A program made the position numbers and the translations under genes. The notes under the pieces were generated by a model that did no database searches, had not been told where the DNA came from, and was given only the letters and a program-made list of their open reading frames with translations. A stretch of DNA of 35,237 nt, taken from the IMG/VR virus record IMGVR_UViG_3300045936_000143, positions 1 through 35,237 of that record, one strand, 5' to 3'. Positions 15,473 through 22,821 of the stretch are shown in pieces. This stretch comes from a virus. Numbering within the stretch: position 1 is the first letter of the stretch; every line of letters starts with the position of its first letter.

Positions 15473-15814
15473 TCAACTGACCTTCCGTGGGCGCCCGCCG
15501 AGCCGGCCGTTGGCGCGGGCCGCGGCCGCCTTACGGGCGCTCGTGCGCTGGCCGACGAGCGCCGCCGCCGAGACGATCGACACCACGGGCGCCCGGCTCG
15601 TGCCGCGCTTGACGGCCGCGACCTTGACCGCGTTCCCGGTTCCGTGCGGTTCCGCATCTGGGAAGCGTTCGAGATACCCCGTCAGCGCCTCGCGGATGGC
15701 GCGTTCACACGCGCGCTGCGTGGCGCGCTGCGCATACACCGGCAGGCCGACGACATAGGCGCTGATCGCGCCGGAGTCTTCGCGTTCAAAGACAATCGGA
15801 AAATGGGACGTCAC
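15473..15814 (-). CDS. hicB: HicB-like antitoxin
   Basis: A 113-residue protein. Residues 1-55 have the HicB fold pattern: FPIVFERED, AYVVGLPVYAQ and a helix (ACERAIREALTGYLE). HicB normally binds and silences HicA. The C-terminal half is basic (ARKAAAARANGRLGGRPRK) and may bind DNA for autoregulation. The GTG start overlaps the hicA stop by four bases, the arrangement expected for coupled toxin and antitoxin. Confidence 0.75.
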   Translation of the reverse strand: MTSHFPIVFEREDSGAISAYVVGLPVYAQRATQRACERAIREALTGYLERFPDAEPHGTGNAVKVAAVKRGTSRAPVVSIVSAAALVGQRTSARKAAAARANGRLGGRPRKVS

Positions 15815-15996
15815 TTGAGTAGCCCTGCCTCTCTCAGGATCCGGTTGCCCAAATGCCCCGCGTCGTGCCCATGCACGGTCAGCCAGAGGCGCTTCCCGGT
15901 CGTTGGATGCACGAATAACCGGTGACTGCCTTTGCCCGTGCGCTGCTCGACGAACCCGGCCTGGGTCAACTTTCGGATGAGTTCTTTCCACGTCAC
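15811..15996 (-). CDS. hicA: HicA toxin (mRNA interferase)
   Basis: A 61-residue protein of HicA size and order. The N-terminal helix WKELIRKLTQAGF is followed by the strand with the catalytic His (GKGSHRLF, H25) and a C-terminal helix (GNRILREAGLLK). HicA cuts mRNA and stops growth unless HicB is present. It starts at GTG, very close to a promoter -10 box, so the mRNA probably has little or no leader. In a prophage such a pair can stabilise the element or block other phages. Confidence 0.83.
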   Translation of the reverse strand: MTWKELIRKLTQAGFVEQRTGKGSHRLFVHPTTGKRLWLTVHGHDAGHLGNRILREAGLLK

Positions 15997-16003
15997 GAGA
16001 GAC

Positions 16004-16032
16004 AGTATAACCGAACGATGGGTTATTGTCCA
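16004..16032 (-). promoter_or_regulatory. Sigma70-type promoter of hicA-hicB-int
   Basis: On the minus strand TGGACA (16032-16027) and TATACT (16009-16004) are separated by 17 bp. Each hexamer differs from consensus at one base. Transcription would begin around 15997-15998, only 1-2 nt ahead of the hicA GTG. Confidence 0.7.
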
Positions 16033-16056
16033 GTCGGGAGCCGCTCAGTGGCGGCC

Positions 16057-16260
16057 TCATCGCTCCACGCGCACGTAGCACTTTCGACCGAGGTCGTATC
16101 GGACCTCACCCGGGTGCAGACGCTGAAACGTCTGCAGGTCCTTCGACGCCTGCGGCATCGAGATGTCGAACTTCCGTTGCAGGTGCTCGCGATTGATAAA
16201 CCCGTAGATCCCGAGCATCTCCGTGATCCAGGCCTGGCGCTGACGCTCACACCAGGTCAT
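16057..16260 (-). CDS. Small winged-helix-like protein
   Basis: A 67-residue protein starting at the ATG that overlaps the stop of the previous gene. Its region IYGFINREHLQRKFDISMPQ followed by SKDLQTFQRL resembles the winged HTH seen at the head of DeoR/WYL-type regulators, with a short strand pair at the C-terminus. As it lacks an effector domain it would be a stand-alone DNA-binding protein, maybe for the adjacent hicA promoter. Inference only. Confidence 0.55.
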   Translation of the reverse strand: MTWCERQRQAWITEMLGIYGFINREHLQRKFDISMPQASKDLQTFQRLHPGEVRYDLGRKCYVRVER

Positions 16261-16754
16261 TCGCGTGGCTCTCGCTGTTGCCAGACGCCCAACTGGGCGT
16301 ACTGCACGTCTGGTTCGTTCAGATTCGGCCGACCCATTCGCCGAGCCAACGGGGTCCCGCCCCAGATCAGGCGCGCGAGCAAGCACTCGGCACCATCGGC
16401 TGTCAGGCCGCGGGGGTGCTGGCGTCTGTAGTCCTTGATCGAACCGCCGCGCTCAATGATGTCGCTCAGGTACTGGAACTCGCGCTGCTGCAGGATCACC
16501 GCGCCGGTGCACTCGTACGTGACGGTGTGGTCCTTGACGTAGTTGCCGGTCGCCTGCCGCATCATCGGGTCCGTCGGGTGGCACGTCATCGGATCGCCCT
16601 TGCGCAACTGAGCCCACAGCCGTTTCAGGTTCGCCGCTGTGTACCAGCGATACTTCTGGTTCTCGACCAGTGGCGACGGCTTTCCCAGGTTCGACCGCCG
16701 CCACGGGCACGCCGCACACGGCTCGTGCTTGCAGACTTCGACGGGACCCCTCAT
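16257..16754 (-). CDS. DUF6283-like cysteine protein
   Basis: A 165-residue protein beginning at the ATG overlapping the upstream stop. The N-terminal motif CKHEPCAACPWRRSN is a Cys cluster typical of small phage proteins of the DUF6283 type. The following part contains CHPTDP and a Cys (YECTGA) that may complete a metal site. The C-terminal half has helices and an Arg-rich segment (LARRMGRPNLNEPDV). Function is unknown. Confidence 0.55.
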   Translation of the reverse strand: MRGPVEVCKHEPCAACPWRRSNLGKPSPLVENQKYRWYTAANLKRLWAQLRKGDPMTCHPTDPMMRQATGNYVKDHTVTYECTGAVILQQREFQYLSDIIERGGSIKDYRRQHPRGLTADGAECLLARLIWGGTPLARRMGRPNLNEPDVQYAQLGVWQQREPRE

Positions 16755-17023
16755 GGTTCTTCGAACTGACGACACGCGCCGCAGAACCGGTGGCGGACAT
16801 CATTCAGGTTGTAGGAGGTCCGGCCGCACCACGGGCACGTATAGGAGGGCAGGCCCGCAGGAATCCCCGATCCGTCGATGGCCCTGAGCGGTTGAATCTC
16901 GACGTCCGACGGATGCCAGCCATTGCGAGTCACCCACTCGACGGCGGCGTCATAGGAACGCAAGGGCCCATAGCACGATCGCCAGACGCCCTTGTCGTTG
17001 TCAGTGATGACGATCCACTCCAT
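16751..17023 (-). CDS. Small zinc-ribbon protein
   Basis: A 90-residue protein. The first 50 residues form an alpha/beta piece (YDAAVEWVTRNGWH). The C-terminal part carries two CxxC motifs, CPWCG and CGAC, spaced for a zinc ribbon. The stop overlaps the next gene. Role unknown; such proteins are common in early phage regions. Confidence 0.6.
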   Translation of the reverse strand: MEWIVITDNDKGVWRSCYGPLRSYDAAVEWVTRNGWHPSDVEIQPLRAIDGSGIPAGLPSYTCPWCGRTSYNLNDVRHRFCGACRQFEEP

Positions 17024-17031
17024 CAAGGGCC

Positions 17032-17292
17032 TCAGCGGTCCTCGGCGGGGTCGTCGCCGCGGCGCAGCACTTCGAGCACGGTGGGACAGTCGGCGAAGTA
17101 GTCGCGCACACCCACCAGGAAGCGTTCGCCGGCGAGCCGGTTGACGCCCTGCAGCTGAGGATGCCGCAGCGCGAGCTGGACCACGCCGGCGAGTTGCAGC
17201 GCCGATTGCGGTTGCAGGGCGAGCTCCATGAATGTCGGCTTGTGTTGAATCTCGCGGGCCATGGTCCGCACGATCTGTTCGTCAGTGGTCAT
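17032..17292 (-). CDS. Small helical hypothetical protein
   Basis: An 86-residue protein starting at ATG 17292 (overlapping the upstream stop, ATGA). It looks mainly helical, with ALQLAGVVQLALRH and an acidic, basic-mixed C-terminus. The sequence RLAGERFLVGVRDYF suggests an amphipathic helix. No homologue is recognised. It belongs to the tight minus-strand operon. Confidence 0.55.
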   Translation of the reverse strand: MTTDEQIVRTMAREIQHKPTFMELALQPQSALQLAGVVQLALRHPQLQGVNRLAGERFLVGVRDYFADCPTVLEVLRRGDDPAEDR

Positions 17293-17474
17293 GGGCTTTC
17301 CTTCCGTTCGGCCTTCAGGACTCTCAAGGCGGCGCGCGCCTCGGCGCGATCCGCGAAATAGCGGCGCCAGCGGCCGCGGGCATCGTCGAATTCGAGAAAC
17401 CAGAGTCGTAGCGGATCGCGGCACGGCCCGATGCGCGGGAGCCGAGAGGGCGGCTTACGACCAACAGCCTTCAC
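17289..17474 (-). CDS. Small basic hypothetical protein
   Basis: A 61-residue protein beginning at GTG 17474 (GTG 17480 is possible). It is rich in Arg, with a strand segment LRLWFLEFDDARGRWRRYF and a helical end. The pattern looks like a small ssDNA- or protein-binding integrase-arm fold, but that is only a resemblance. It overlaps both neighbours. Confidence 0.5.
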   Translation of the reverse strand: MKAVGRKPPSRLPRIGPCRDPLRLWFLEFDDARGRWRRYFADRAEARAALRVLKAERKESP

Positions 17475-17779
17475 GGCCACACGCGAAACACGTCCCCCCG
17501 ATGTGCGCGGACGCCGGATGCGCACAGCTCCGGCACCGGCAGTCGCGTCGCAGGCGGCCGACCAGCGATCGCATGACACAGTCCTCGGCGTGGCGCGTCG
17601 CGCCGCCGGCGGGGGAGCTCGACGCCACACCAGGTGCAGAACGTCGGCAACAGATTGGCCGGCGCATAGTCCGTCGTCGCGACCGGGCACACCGGCGCAT
17701 GGAGGGTGCACTCCCGGGGCCGCTCGTCCGCAAACCGCACCCCGCACCACGGGCAGAACTGTGGGTCGTCAGCGGGCAT
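17455..17779 (-). pseudogene. Zinc-ribbon gene with a probable frameshift
   Basis: Read from ATG 17779, the first 55 residues carry FCPWCGVRF, a Cys/His segment and TFCTWCGVELP. Then the frame turns into an Arg-rich shadow. One base shift in the run of five G (plus strand 17611-17615) connects to another frame that ends at 17455 and includes HAEDC, CRCRSC and CFACGREGCW. Joined, the two parts would form a Cys-rich protein with four CxxC-type motifs. Either the gene is broken, or the run contains a sequence error, or frameshifting occurs. Confidence 0.45.
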
Positions 17780-17797
17780 GGCGGGACGATCGAGGAC

Positions 17798-18037
17798 TCA
17801 GACGAAGACCCGCCAGATCGACAGGCGGTCGCCAACAGTGCGCCTGGACGGAGCGGGATGAGGGGATTGACTGCGGAGCCCGATCAGGTTGCGGAGGATG
17901 GTTACGACCATGGGCGCCGCCTCTGGATTGTCGCGCCCGAGGATGGGTGCGAGGGTCACGATTTCTCGCACGGGATCACCGATGGATCCTGACTCCTGTG
18001 GCTGATGAAACGAGAGCACGTTGCCGTTGCGAATCAT
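17798..18037 (-). CDS. Hypothetical protein downstream of the repressor
   Basis: A 79-residue protein with a strong GGAGGAGGGG before its ATG. It includes PVREIVTLAPILGRD and MVVTILRNLIGLRS, short hydrophobic helices, and a basic C-terminus. It is the second gene leftward from the repressor promoter and may be co-expressed in lysogens. No family recognised. Confidence 0.55.
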   Translation of the reverse strand: MIRNGNVLSFHQPQESGSIGDPVREIVTLAPILGRDNPEAAPMVVTILRNLIGLRSQSPHPAPSRRTVGDRLSIWRVFV

Positions 18038-18077
18038 TAGCAGTCCCCTCCTCCACATCTCTCGGCGGGATGTCTGC

Positions 18078-18575
18078 TCACGCCCTCCGTCGCAGCTTGC
18101 GCGCGCGAGGTTTGATCCCCAGTTTTTCGTACTGCCCCAGCATCTCCTCCAGTGAGTCGCGGAGATGGGGCGGTAATTGCTGCATGCGCTTGGCGAGGGC
18201 CAGCACCTCGTCCTCAACTTCCATCCCGTCGGCATCCACGGCCCGCAACGCGTCCATCAGAATTTTGCGGATCGTGCCGCGCCTGTCTTCATCAGAGCCG
18301 CGGCGCAGGGGCGAGACGAGGACGCGATCCAGCGGCACGTCGAGCTTGCGCGCAATCTCCTCGAGGACGCGCGTCTGGGTATGGAACCCGCGCACGATCT
18401 GGCTGATGGTTTTCGTCCCGATCTGCGTGGCTTTGGCGAGATCCGCCTGACGCCACTTGCGCTCATTCAGCCAGTGTTGGATCGCGTCGCCCCATGGTCC
18501 GGTTCCCCGTTTGGCTTGCGGCATCTCATCGGGAGAATAGCCGTCCCCTGCCAGAACCGAAACCAGCCGCTTCAT
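18078..18575 (-). CDS. CI-like repressor with XRE-type HTH
   Basis: A 165-residue protein with a helix-turn-helix at about residues 43-64 (ADLAKATQIGTKTISQIVRG), within a classic XRE domain (IARKLDVPLDRVL). The C-terminal half is helical and charged and may serve dimerisation; no Ser-Lys peptidase site of the LexA/lambda CI type is visible. It is divergent from the Cro-like gene, as expected for a lysogeny repressor. The ATG at 18575 sits six bases after a promoter -10 box, so the longer start at 18590 is not likely. A leaderless mRNA would match lambda cI from PRM. Confidence 0.75.
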   Translation of the reverse strand: MKRLVSVLAGDGYSPDEMPQAKRGTGPWGDAIQHWLNERKWRQADLAKATQIGTKTISQIVRGFHTQTRVLEEIARKLDVPLDRVLVSPLRRGSDEDRRGTIRKILMDALRAVDADGMEVEDEVLALAKRMQQLPPHLRDSLEEMLGQYEKLGIKPRARKLRRRA

Positions 18576-18581
18576 GGCGCA

Positions 18582-18610
18582 AACATACACGTGGTTATTA
18601 AAAATAACAA
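18582..18610 (-). promoter_or_regulatory. Repressor promoter (PRM-like)
   Basis: Minus-strand TTGTTA (18610-18605) and TATGTT (18587-18582), 17 bp apart, both 4 of 6 to consensus. Start of transcription would be about 18575, the repressor ATG itself. Confidence 0.5.
18594..18608. promoter_or_regulatory. Operator palindrome between the divergent promoters
   Basis: GTTATT and AATAAC form a perfect inverted repeat around AAA. It overlaps the -35 of the repressor promoter and lies ten bases before the -35 of the Cro promoter. It is the best candidate for repressor or Cro binding; no second full copy was seen. Confidence 0.55.
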
Positions 18611-18617
18611 TTTGTTC

Positions 18618-18645
18618 TTGACCGATGGTAAAAAAAGACTATAAC
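18618..18645 (+). promoter_or_regulatory. Early rightward promoter (PR-like)
   Basis: TTGACC (18618-18623) and TATAAC (18640-18645), spaced 16 bp, each one base from consensus. It should drive the Cro-like gene and the rightward operon. Confidence 0.65.
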
Positions 18646-18660
18646 AGGGGCTTTTCGACC

Positions 18661-18894
18661 ATGGGTGCACGACGTTCACGACACGATCTTCGACTGAAGA
18701 TCGCCATCATCGAAAGCCGCCGCACGCAGCGCCGCGTGGCGCTCGATACGCGCATCGCGGAAGTGCGGCTGAGCGCCATCGTCCGCGGCCAGCCGGCCAC
18801 GCCCGACGAGCAGCAGCGGCTCGCCAAATACCTCAACCGCCGGATCACCGATCTGTTCGACGTGGATCCCACGGCCGACAGCGCGATGCAGTAA
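18661..18894 (+). CDS. Cro-like small HTH protein
   Basis: A 77-residue DNA-binding protein. It has a helical N-terminus (LRLKIAIIESRRTQRRVA), then DTRIAEVRLSAIVRG as the recognition helix region, and DEQQRLAKYLNRRITDLF at the C-terminus, the standard XRE/Cro layout. It starts at ATG 18661, preceded by AGGGG. As the first gene of the rightward operon, opposite the repressor, it most probably plays the Cro part. Confidence 0.65.
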   Translation: MGARRSRHDLRLKIAIIESRRTQRRVALDTRIAEVRLSAIVRGQPATPDEQQRLAKYLNRRITDLFDVDPTADSAMQ

Positions 18895-18899
18895 GACCC

Positions 18900-19196
18900 G
18901 TGACCTCAGTGCCGCTGCTCGTCGTGCAGACGTACTACTGCGAACCACCGCGCGGCCGCCCGCCGTACTTCGAGATCCACCTGGCGCCGCTGGCTGACGA
19001 GGCGCTCGACGATCCCCGGCCGCGCCGGCGCGATGCCTTTCTCGCGCATCGGTGTCACACGTGCCTGGTGGTGGTCACCGCCGACCGCGATCTCTACATC
19101 GACGCCCTCGACGCGGAGGGCACGACGCATCGCCTCGTCGCGCAGTGGCACCGCGAGCCCCCCTACTCCGTGCTCGACCGACTGGAGGCCGCATGA
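18900..19196 (+). CDS. Hypothetical protein
   Basis: A 98-residue protein from GTG 18900, six bases after the Cro-like gene. It includes a strand-rich start (VPLLVVQTYYCE), a CHTC pair around residues 52-55, and a strand pattern LVVVTADRDLYID. Its stop overlaps the next start (ATGA). No function recognised. Confidence 0.55.
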   Translation: MTSVPLLVVQTYYCEPPRGRPPYFEIHLAPLADEALDDPRPRRRDAFLAHRCHTCLVVVTADRDLYIDALDAEGTTHRLVAQWHREPPYSVLDRLEAA

Positions 19197-19420
19197 TGCC
19201 GACGTCGCCCTCGCCCTGGCTGACTGCTCACGAAGCGGCCGACCGCCTGCGCATCACCGAGAAGACCCTGTATCGCGAAGTGAAGGCCGGCCGGCTGCGC
19301 GCCGCCCGCATCGGCGGCCGGCGCTCGCTCCGCTTCCTGCCGGAGTGGTGTGACGCCTATCTCGAGGCCTTCGCCACCCCGGTCGAGATCTATCCGTTCC
19401 AGGTCGGGAGGAAACGATGA
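19193..19420 (+). CDS. Excisionase-type HTH protein
   Basis: A 75-residue member of the MerR-like/excisionase HTH group. WLTAHEAADRLRITEKTLYR is the helix-turn-helix, and the following KAGRLRAARIGGRRSLRF is the beta wing with conserved Gly-Arg residues. It could act as Xis with the integrase, or as a regulator. The ATG at 19193 overlaps the previous stop. Confidence 0.75.
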   Translation: MMPTSPSPWLTAHEAADRLRITEKTLYREVKAGRLRAARIGGRRSLRFLPEWCDAYLEAFATPVEIYPFQVGRKR

Positions 19421-20376
19421 CGACGGAGAACCCAGATCACGACGAGCGCAACGAGACGGCGCTGACGGTCCCGGCCACGCTCAGCGACATGGCGCGCCTG
19501 CGGCAGCGCGGGCGCGAGATGCTCGAGACGAAGGCCGAGCTCCTGCACACCGCGCGCGGCTTTGGGCTGAAGGAGACGCACCCCACCGACTGGGTGCTCT
19601 TCAAGGCGCCCGACGAGCACGGCGGCCAGGTCGTCGGCTATCTCTCCGACGCCGGCTGCGATCGCGTCCGCGACATCTTCGGGATCGAGGTCTACGACGT
19701 GACGCCGCCGGTGCGGATCGCCGGCGCCGTGCCCGGCGAGTTCATGTATGTGCAGAGCGCCAGCGGCCGATCGAAGTTCACCGGCCAGGTCGTCGAGCAC
19801 ATCGAAGGCGGGCGCTCGTCGACCGACGACTTCTGCAAGGACGTCGAAGGCCCGGCCCTCGAGCTGCTCGTGCGGAAAGCCTGCCGCGCCAACACCGACG
19901 GCAACATCACGCGCGAGCTCGCCGGCCTGAAGGCGGTGCCGCTCGAGGAGCTCGCGCGCGCCTGGGACGGCTCGCCGAAGAAAGTCGAGCAGTGCCGCCT
20001 CGGGCGCGGGTTCGGCTCGCGCAGCGAACGCCTCGGCGGCACCTCCGAGCGCGTGCCCGACGTCACGCCGCCGGTCTGTCCGCATCACAACATCCCGCTG
20101 GTCTATCGACCCGCCAAAGGCAATCGCGGGGCGTTCTACGGCTGCAGCAAGTATCAGGAGCACCCGAAGACGGCGAAGCCGGTGATCGTTGATGCCGCGA
20201 CGTGGGTCGTCCAGCAACAGGCCGCGGCGCAGCAACAGCCGAAGCCGGCGCCGGCGACGAATGGGAAACCGGAGAAACCCGAAGCACCAAAGCCCGAGCC
20301 GAGCGGGCCGTGCGCCGTCTGCGGCAAGGCGCCAGCAGAACACGCGACCGCCGATCACGAGTGGGAACGCAAGTGA
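19417..20376 (+). CDS. Early phage protein with zinc ribbon
   Basis: A 319-residue protein. Residues 1-60 are helical, then an alpha/beta part includes GYLSDAGCDRVRDIFGI. The zone around 220-255 has CPHHNIPLVY...FYGCSKY, which resembles the C-terminal zinc ribbons of topoisomerases. A linker rich in Gln, Pro and Lys leads to a final Cys/His group (CAVCGKAPAEH). It is coupled to a Cas4-like nuclease, so it may be an ssDNA-binding or annealing partner. That role is inferred from context only. Confidence 0.55.
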   Translation: MTTENPDHDERNETALTVPATLSDMARLRQRGREMLETKAELLHTARGFGLKETHPTDWVLFKAPDEHGGQVVGYLSDAGCDRVRDIFGIEVYDVTPPVRIAGAVPGEFMYVQSASGRSKFTGQVVEHIEGGRSSTDDFCKDVEGPALELLVRKACRANTDGNITRELAGLKAVPLEELARAWDGSPKKVEQCRLGRGFGSRSERLGGTSERVPDVTPPVCPHHNIPLVYRPAKGNRGAFYGCSKYQEHPKTAKPVIVDAATWVVQQQAAAQQQPKPAPATNGKPEKPEAPKPEPSGPCAVCGKAPAEHATADHEWERK

Positions 20377-21386
20377 CCCCCGAGCTGCTCGACGTCGCGC
20401 CGGCGCAGCTCGCCGAAGCGATCGAGACCGCCTGGGCCCATCAGCTCGAGCGGCAGCGGCGGCCGACCGCGCCGCATCCCTACGTCTACGCGTCGGCCTG
20501 GCGCCCGTGCACGAAGCGCATGGTCCACGAGCTGATCGAGCCCGACAAGTTGCCACCCTACAGCGTCGAGACGCTGGCGAAGTTTCAGCGCGGCGGCGAT
20601 CGCGAGCGCGACCTGTTGATCGATCTGATTCGCGTCGGACGGGAAGCGGAGCCACCCTTCGAGGTCATCGGCCAGCAGCAGCGGTTCGAACTGAAGGACC
20701 GCAAGGGCCGCGTGGCGATCGCCGGCAAAGTCGACGCGCGCCTCCGCGTGAGCCCGACGAAAGCGGCGCCGCTCGAGATCAAGGCGTGGTCCCCGACGCT
20801 CGTCGAGCGCATCGAGACGTTCGCGGATCTCTTCGCCAATCCGTGGACGCGGAGCGGCGCGCACCAGCTGCTCACGTATCTGTTCGGCGCCGGCGAGGCC
20901 TTCGGCTTCCTGCTGCTCGATCGCGCCGGCCTGCCGCTGCTCCTGCCGGTGGAGCTCGAGGCGCATCTCGATCGCGTCGAGGACTTCCTGACGCGCGCGG
21001 AAGCGGCGCTCGATCATGTCGCGGCCGGCACGCTGCCGCCGTTTCTCGTCGGCGATGCCGGTGAATGCGGCCGATGTCCGTTCTACGGGTCGGTGTGCAA
21101 TCCGCCGACGTCGCACGCCGGTGCCGTCGTGCTCGACGATCCCGAGCTCGAGCAGCTCCTCGACCAACGCGAGGCGCTCCGCGGGCCGGGCCTCGACTAC
21201 GAACGGGTCGATCGCAAGGTGAAGGACCGGCTGCGCGGCATCGAGCTGGGGATCGCCGGGCCCTACGCCATCAAGGGCACGTGGGGGAAGCAGTCGCGCC
21301 TCGAGCTCCCGCCCCAGATGCGCCAGGCTTTCACCGTCATCGACCCCAAAGGCCGTTTCACCTTGGAGATCACGCGGGTGCAGTGA
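20373..21386 (+). CDS. Cas4-like PD-(D/E)XK nuclease with Fe-S cysteines
   Basis: A 337-residue nuclease of the RecB/Cas4 group. The active site is D121 (AGKVDAR), E135 and K137 (PLEIKAW). Four Cys (C46, C232, C235, C242) are spaced for the iron-sulphur cluster of Cas4 and AddB. Such phage enzymes process DNA ends for recombination. The GTG start overlaps the previous stop by four bases. No CRISPR array is present in the window, so a phage recombination role is more likely than a CRISPR one. Confidence 0.82.
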   Translation: MTPELLDVAPAQLAEAIETAWAHQLERQRRPTAPHPYVYASAWRPCTKRMVHELIEPDKLPPYSVETLAKFQRGGDRERDLLIDLIRVGREAEPPFEVIGQQQRFELKDRKGRVAIAGKVDARLRVSPTKAAPLEIKAWSPTLVERIETFADLFANPWTRSGAHQLLTYLFGAGEAFGFLLLDRAGLPLLLPVELEAHLDRVEDFLTRAEAALDHVAAGTLPPFLVGDAGECGRCPFYGSVCNPPTSHAGAVVLDDPELEQLLDQREALRGPGLDYERVDRKVKDRLRGIELGIAGPYAIKGTWGKQSRLELPPQMRQAFTVIDPKGRFTLEITRVQ

Positions 21387-21613
21387 TGCGCTGCGCCTGC
21401 ACGGACATGACGTTGTGCGCGATGCATCGCCGGAACCGCGATCGCATCGCACGACTATACCGAACGGAGCCCACCGATGCGCGTGACGATCAACGTCGAG
21501 AACCGGTACGAAGCGGATCTGATTGCCCGAGCCATCGAGGACCCGACCGTCAAGGCCGCGGTGCTGGTGACCGGGATGCTGCTCGACTTGCCGACGGTCC
21601 CGGCCCGGCGTGA
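21386..21613 (+). CDS. Possible Cys-containing small protein
   Basis: A frame of 75 residues. Its first 25 residues (MRCACTDMTLCAMHRRNRD) have credible Cys spacing and the ATG overlaps the nuclease stop. The second half is the shadow of the gene at 21477, so the true gene, if any, is uncertain. Confidence 0.3.
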   Translation: MRCACTDMTLCAMHRRNRDRIARLYRTEPTDARDDQRREPVRSGSDCPSHRGPDRQGRGAGDRDAARLADGPGPA

Positions 21614-21716
21614 GGTCCTCAGCTTCGCGCTGTCGACCGTCGCCGGCCAGGAGAGTGGCCCGCGACCGCCGTCCCCGTTACGCCTGCACGATGCGACCGG
21701 CACCAGCGGCGACTGA
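21477..21716 (+). CDS. Small hypothetical protein
   Basis: A 79-residue protein with a strong start (MRVTINVENRYEADLIARAI), a strand/helix mix, and a low-complexity Pro/Ser/Gly tail. The first 55 residues have a good codon pattern. It lies directly before a replication-type gene. Unknown function. Confidence 0.6.
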   Translation: MRVTINVENRYEADLIARAIEDPTVKAAVLVTGMLLDLPTVPARREVLSFALSTVAGQESGPRPPSPLRLHDATGTSGD

Positions 21717-21735
21717 CCCCGGGGAGGACGTCGTC

Positions 21736-22821
21736 GTGATCTACCTCGATGATCGGCTGCCGACGCATCCGAAGATCCTGCGGGCGGGCGCGCTACTCGG
21801 CAACCGGACGGGGGACGCGTTCTTGCTCTACGTGGTGGGGATTTCGTACGCTCGAAACCAGCTCACCAACGGTTTTTTACCCGACACGTTCGTGACGTCT
21901 TGTGGCCTCGTAGCGACACCACAAGCGGTCGCAAACGCCCTCAGCAACCGGGGGGTCCGACTGTGGCGAAAGGTCCGCGGCGGCTACCAGATCCACGACT
22001 ACCTCGACTTTAACCCGAAAGCCTCTGAGGTCAAGCGGAAGCGGGCGCAGGACCGCAAGCGCAAAGCGCTCGAGCGGGCGGCGAGCAACGGGCGAAACGC
22101 CGCGCACAATTTGTCCACGACGGACATTTCGCGGACTCGCGCGCGCGCGGTACCACGTACCCACGTATCCACGAATCCACACGGACGGGGTGGTACTAGC
22201 AACCAGCTCCAAGTAGAGACGCCTGTCTTGATCCGTACAACTAGCAAAAACCTACCGCCGCGCTCCGCGCGACGGGATTCCCTCTTGGAAAAGTGCCATG
22301 CGGAAACCGATCGGGTTTCGGCAGTTGTGCATGGTCGCACGCGAGATCCTGACAGCGGATCGCCGCCTCGACGACACCGAGTGGCGCGAGCGCATCAAGG
22401 ACCGGATCATCGCGCTCGGCTACACGTACCCGCAGCCGTGGTCGCTGCTCACCGATGCGATGACCCAGGTCGAGCGGGCGCTCGAGCGGCGGTGGGGACC
22501 GCGACCACCGCCGTTGCCGCCGGTGCCGCCGCCGCGCGACCCCGATCGCGGATCGCCCTGGCACATTCCACGACAGCGCACCGACCAGGGCGCGTGGATG
22601 GGGCCGGCGCGCATTCTTCCAACACTGGCCGAGCACGTGCCCGAGGCCGTCGCCGCGATGCGGAAAGCCGCGGCCTCGCCTGCGGTGCGACGCGCGATTC
22701 GAGCCGCCCAGGCGCGCGAGCTCGCGGAAGCGGCGCAAGCCGCGCAGGAACCGTCGACCGAACACCTACGGCGGCTTCAGGCCGCCATCGAGGCGCTGCG
22801 GGCCTCGCGAAGGCTGCGTGA
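21736..22821 (+). CDS. Replication-type winged-helix protein, 3' end uncertain
   Basis: From GTG 21736, with GGGGAGG upstream, the protein starts like a phage replisome-organiser winged helix: VIYLDDRLPTHPKILRAGAL and YQIHDYLDFNPKASEVKRK. A basic, low-complexity linker follows. The first 165 residues are credible coding sequence. Past about 22235 the frame becomes an Arg/Ala-rich shadow, while another frame encodes the gene at 22298. The original gene may therefore have ended or shifted frame there. The open frame to 22821 is given as the limit only. Confidence 0.55.
   Translation: MIYLDDRLPTHPKILRAGALLGNRTGDAFLLYVVGISYARNQLTNGFLPDTFVTSCGLVATPQAVANALSNRGVRLWRKVRGGYQIHDYLDFNPKASEVKRKRAQDRKRKALERAASNGRNAAHNLSTTDISRTRARAVPRTHVSTNPHGRGGTSNQLQVETPVLIRTTSKNLPPRSARRDSLLEKCHAETDRVSAVVHGRTRDPDSGSPPRRHRVARAHQGPDHRARLHVPAAVVAAHRCDDPGRAGARAAVGTATTAVAAGAAAARPRSRIALAHSTTAHRPGRVDGAGAHSSNTGRARARGRRRDAESRGLACGATRDSSRPGARARGSGASRAGTVDRTPTAASGRHRGAAGLAKAA

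Noticed and set aside
20373-21386. CRISPR-Cas locus
   Set aside because: No array of repeats and no other cas genes; Cas4-like nucleases are common in phages.
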